Source: CBDBEU01 sp965204565 (GTDB lineage Bacteria > Pseudomonadota > Alphaproteobacteria > Rhizobiales > TMED25). Taken from it: 64,000 bases of DNA. Every line of letters starts with the position of its first letter. Position 1 is the stretch's first letter. The translations under genes and the position numbers were made by a program. The notes beneath the pieces were generated by a model. The model saw only the letters and a program-made list of their open reading frames with translations. It ran no database searches and was not told the DNA's origin. The DNA lies in NCBI GenBank assembly GCA_965204565.1, contig CBDBEU010000003.1, forward strand, positions 310,001 through 374,000, written 5' to 3'. Shown here in pieces: positions 61,043-64,000 of this stretch.

Positions 61043-62473
61043 ATGACCGCATCTGACAAGCCATCGCGCTATGACGCGATTCCGGCGCTAGACCGTCTGC
61101 TTCACGCCAGTGAGATCGAGCCGCTGGTGCTTGAATTTGGCCGCACCGAGGTGACCAAGGCCTTGCGCGCCGATCTGGCGCACCTGCGTGAGGCCATCGC
61201 TACAGACGCGCCAGAGACGGGCGCACCCGGCACCGGTGCAACCGATATTGGCGCCATTGCAAGGCGCGTTGCGGCGGTGTTGAGTGCAGATTCGGTGCCG
61301 GCGCTGAGGCGGGTGTTCAATCTGACCGGTACGGTGCTGCACACAAATCTCGGGCGCGCGCCGCTCGCTGAACAAGCAATCGCGGCGATGGCTGAAGCTG
61401 CGCGTGGTGCCTCAAGCCTTGAATTTGATCTTGCCACGGGAAAGCGCGGCGACCGCGACCATGATATTGAGGGGCTCGTTTGCGAGCTGACCGGGGCAGA
61501 GGCTGCGTGCGTGGTCAACAACAACGCGGCGGCGGTGACGCTGGTGCTCAACACGCTTGCCAACCGCAAGCAGGTGCCGGTATCGCGCGGCGAGCTGGTC
61601 GAAATCGGCGGCGCTTTCCGCATGCCCGATATCATGGCCCGCGCTGGCGCAAAGCTGATCGAGATCGGCACCACAAACCGTACACATGCGCGCGACCATG
61701 AGGCGGCGATCGGGCCCTCAACCGCCATGGTGATGAAGGTGCATTGCTCCAATTACCGCATTGAGGGCTTTACCGCCGCGGTGCCGGAGGCCGAGCTTGC
61801 GGCCATTGCCCATGAGCGGAAAATCCCGTTTTTCGTCGATCTGGGCAGCGGTAGTCTGGTTGATCTGGCGCGCTGGGGGCTGCCGCATGAGCAGACAGTC
61901 CAAGAAACGCTGAAGGCGGGCGCCGATCTTGTATCTTTCTCTGGAGACAAGCTGCTTGGCGGGCCGCAGGCGGGACTGATTGCTGGGCGCGCCGATCTCA
62001 TTGCCCGGATCAAAAAGAATCCGCTCAAACGGGCGCTGCGTCCGGGCAAGATGACAGTTGCGGCGCTTGCCGCGACGCTGGCGCTTTATCGAGATCCCGA
62101 CAGATTGGATGAACGGCTTCCGGTCTTGCGGCTGCTCACCTGCCCGGCGGCAGAGCTTGAGAAGGTCGGAGAGCGCATCCGCCCGGTCTTGGTGCGGACC
62201 CTCGGTGACAGCATAAATGTGGAGCTGCGCCCATCGCGCGCCGAGATCGGCAGCGGTGCTTTGCCGGTTGAATATCTGGAAAGCCGGGCCCTGGTGATAT
62301 CGCCTGCGGGCAAGCGCGGTGGTGGCCGCAGCTTGCGCCGCATTGCGGAGAGCTTGCGCGGCCTGCCGATCCCCGTGATCAGCTATGCGCGCGACGATGC
62401 GCTGTGGCTCGATCTGCGCGCACTCGACGATGAAGCGGGGCTGGTGGCCGAGCTTCAAGGCCTGTCTTTATGA
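61043..62473 (+). CDS. selA: L-seryl-tRNA(Sec) selenium transferase
   Basis: The 476-residue PLP enzyme converts Ser-tRNA-Sec to Sec-tRNA-Sec using selenophosphate. It begins MTASDKPSRYDAIPALDRLL with the N-terminal dimer/tRNA-binding part, then LTGTVLHTNLGRAPLAEQAI. The PLP lysine is in ADLVSFSGDKLLGGPQAGLI. GSGSLVDLARWGLP and the C-terminal sheet are also present. The frame is open upstream over the typA antisense; ATG 61043 was chosen by homology. The selB ATG follows 13 bp after the stop, so the two form an operon. Confidence 0.95.
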   Translation: MTASDKPSRYDAIPALDRLLHASEIEPLVLEFGRTEVTKALRADLAHLREAIATDAPETGAPGTGATDIGAIARRVAAVLSADSVPALRRVFNLTGTVLHTNLGRAPLAEQAIAAMAEAARGASSLEFDLATGKRGDRDHDIEGLVCELTGAEAACVVNNNAAAVTLVLNTLANRKQVPVSRGELVEIGGAFRMPDIMARAGAKLIEIGTTNRTHARDHEAAIGPSTAMVMKVHCSNYRIEGFTAAVPEAELAAIAHERKIPFFVDLGSGSLVDLARWGLPHEQTVQETLKAGADLVSFSGDKLLGGPQAGLIAGRADLIARIKKNPLKRALRPGKMTVAALAATLALYRDPDRLDERLPVLRLLTCPAAELEKVGERIRPVLVRTLGDSINVELRPSRAEIGSGALPVEYLESRALVISPAGKRGGGRSLRRIAESLRGLPIPVISYARDDALWLDLRALDDEAGLVAELQGLSL

Positions 62474-62486
62474 TGGGACCAGAGGC

Positions 62487-64000
62487 ATGATTGTCGCCAC
62501 CGCCGGTCATATTGATCATGGCAAAACCGCTCTTGTGCAGGCGCTGACCGGCGTTGATACCGACTGGCTGGCTGAGGAAAAGCGCCGCGGCATGACCATC
62601 GATCTGGGCTTTGCCTATATTGATCTGAGCTTTGCCCATCAGGAGGTCGATGGCGCCGGCGTGCTTGGTTTTGTCGATGTGCCGGGCCATGAACGCTTCG
62701 TGCGCAACATGGTGGCCGGCGTCACCGGGGTTGATTTTGCGCTCCTGGTGGTGGCCGCCGATGATGGTCTGATGCCGCAGACGCTGGAGCATGTCGACAT
62801 TGTCGATCTTGTCGGCCTTGAACATGGCGCGGTGGCGCTGACCAAGACCGATCTGGTCTCCGGCGAGCGGGCGCGCGAAGTGGCAGACGAGATCGCCGCA
62901 CATCTTGCAACGACCAGCCTTGCCGGTGCGCCGATCTTTCCGGTTTCCAGCCGCACAGGCGAAGGTATCGATGCGCTTCGGGCGCATCTTCATGCCCAGG
63001 CAAAAAGCGTGGCGGCGCGCAGCGGGCAGGGCTATTTTCGCTTGGCGATCGACCGGGTATTCACACTTTCCGGTGTCGGCATTGTGGTCACCGGCGCGGT
63101 GTTTTCCGGGCGCGTGGCGCTGGGCGAGCAATTGCTGCTGTCGCCATCAGACATACCGGTGCGGGTCAGGGGTTTACGCGCGCAGGGCCGCGAGGTCGCC
63201 GAGGCGCAGGCCGGGGTGCGCGCGGCGGTCAACATTGCCGGGCGTGGAGTTGAGACGCGCGGTATAAGGCGCGGCGACTGGCTTGTGGCGGGGCCCGCGC
63301 ACGCGCCTACAGGCAAGATCGATGCACATGTCAGGGTGGTGGCGGGCGAGGAACGGGTTCTTGCCCACTGGACGCCGGTACATCTGCATCTGGCGACCGA
63401 GGACGTTACCGCGCGCGTCGCCGTGCTGGAGGGCGCCTCGATCACGCCCGGCCAGTCGGGCCTTGTGCGCTTGGTGCTGGATCGTGCGATTGGCGCGCTG
63501 GCAGGCGACCGCTTCATCCTTCGCGACCAGTCGGCGCGGCGCACCATCGCCGGGGGGCATGTGGTCGATCCCTTCCCGCCACGGCGCAGGCGGGCGCGGC
63601 CGGAGCGGATTTTGGTGCTGCGTGCGCTGGATTGCGAAGATCACGCAGCAGCCTTCAAGGCACTCATTGAGGCCTCGCCCGATGGCGCCGACCTCAACCA
63701 GTTCTCGCTGGCGCGCAATCTGACAAAGGGTGAGGCAGAGCAGCTGTTCGGCGCGGTCGACGTCATCCGGCATGGCGGATTTGCGGTCAGCCGCGCGCAT
63801 TTTGCAGTCCTCAAGGAGCGGATTGTCTCCCGCTTGCATGAATTTCATGCCGCCCAGCCCGACCGGCTGGGACCCGATATTGTGCGGCTTGCAAAGCTGC
63901 TTGGCGGGCGTGTTGATGCTGATCTTGTCGCCGGCGCAGTTGATGATTTGGCAGGTGAAAGCGCGGCCCGCCTCAGCGGGCTGCTGATCCATGCGAGCGG
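62487..64000 (+). CDS. selB: selenocysteine-specific elongation factor SelB (partial at right edge)
   Basis: The visible about 504 codons begin MIVATAGHIDHGKTALVQAL, the G1 loop. DVPGHERFVRNMVAGVTGVD is G3 and LTKTDLV is G4. The EF-Tu-like domains II/III follow, including GIVVTGAVFSGRVALGEQLL. The part after about residue 350 enters the winged-helix region that binds the SECIS hairpin in mRNA, and the C-terminal winged helices run off the window. GGACCAGAGGC precedes the start. With selA it makes a selenoprotein-synthesis operon; selC and selD are not in the window. Confidence 0.95.
   Translation, partial: MIVATAGHIDHGKTALVQALTGVDTDWLAEEKRRGMTIDLGFAYIDLSFAHQEVDGAGVLGFVDVPGHERFVRNMVAGVTGVDFALLVVAADDGLMPQTLEHVDIVDLVGLEHGAVALTKTDLVSGERAREVADEIAAHLATTSLAGAPIFPVSSRTGEGIDALRAHLHAQAKSVAARSGQGYFRLAIDRVFTLSGVGIVVTGAVFSGRVALGEQLLLSPSDIPVRVRGLRAQGREVAEAQAGVRAAVNIAGRGVETRGIRRGDWLVAGPAHAPTGKIDAHVRVVAGEERVLAHWTPVHLHLATEDVTARVAVLEGASITPGQSGLVRLVLDRAIGALAGDRFILRDQSARRTIAGGHVVDPFPPRRRRARPERILVLRALDCEDHAAAFKALIEASPDGADLNQFSLARNLTKGEAEQLFGAVDVIRHGGFAVSRAHFAVLKERIVSRLHEFHAAQPDRLGPDIVRLAKLLGGRVDADLVAGAVDDLAGESAARLSGLLIHAS

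Overview
The window reads as a chromosomal segment of an alphaproteobacterium, most likely Hyphomicrobiales (Rhizobiales)-like. The grounds are a Ros/MucR zinc-finger regulator, a class I lysyl-tRNA synthetase, an N-formylglutamate amidohydrolase/DUF1244 pair, an rrn operon with an alphaproteobacterial 16S and an enlarged 23S helix 9, and GC-rich codon use. It is heavily scarred by insertion sequences: IS5 family (two sub-types), IS1380, IS3, IS21 and IS630 relics. Many genes carry frameshifts or in-frame amber codons. Several frameshifts lie in homopolymers and most ambers lie in CCWGG-like contexts, so part of the apparent decay may be sequencing error.

Layout. 1-4.4 kb: a minus-strand operon of four glycosyltransferases. 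4.6-10.1 kb: a divergent three-gene unit of a large ABC-exporter-like protein with degenerate ATPase motifs, a lone cyclic-nucleotide-binding domain protein, and a class III nucleotide cyclase broken by an IS5 element. 10.2-14.6 kb: rpe, bioY, a small AT-rich two-gene cassette, mucR and IS debris, ending in a 138-bp inverted-repeat pair. 14.6-20.3 kb: a complete rrn operon (16S, tRNA-Ile, tRNA-Ala, 23S, 5S) with promoter, boxA and terminator. 20.5-22.2 kb: an IS5 nested in an IS3 relic. 22.3-27 kb: an NtrC-type regulator, a dead IS1380 and a DUF882/M15-like peptidase. 27-34.5 kb: a graveyard of IS fragments and truncated genes around one intact ThDP enzyme. 34.5-38.1 kb: a frameshifted ArsC-aquaporin fusion, and an IS5/IS427-type element that carries an AT-rich secreted trypsin-like protease gene. 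38.1-45 kb: lysK, an S24/HTH repressor divergent from pyrD with a clear palindromic operator, a broken MATE pump, a ytoQ-like gene and a zinc alcohol dehydrogenase. 45-47.7 kb: pseudogenes (Gfo/Idh/MocA, DegT aminotransferase with a (CA)10 tract, BMP lipoprotein). 47.9-59 kb: TerB, a glutamine amidotransferase, a zinc-ribbon protein, an acetolactate-synthase-like enzyme, two broken hydroxyacid dehydrogenases, two creatininase-family proteins, a porin-like OMP, a cupin, a Gfo/Idh/MocA dehydrogenase and an amidohydrolase, which together look catabolic. 59-64 kb: typA, divergent from selA-selB (selenocysteine incorporation; selB runs off the end).

The best candidates for a less-described system are: (a) the glycosyltransferase operon with the degenerate ABC protein, cNMP-binding protein and cyclase, where the ABC protein has three copies of a Q-loop-like motif; and (b) the protease gene carried inside an IS element.
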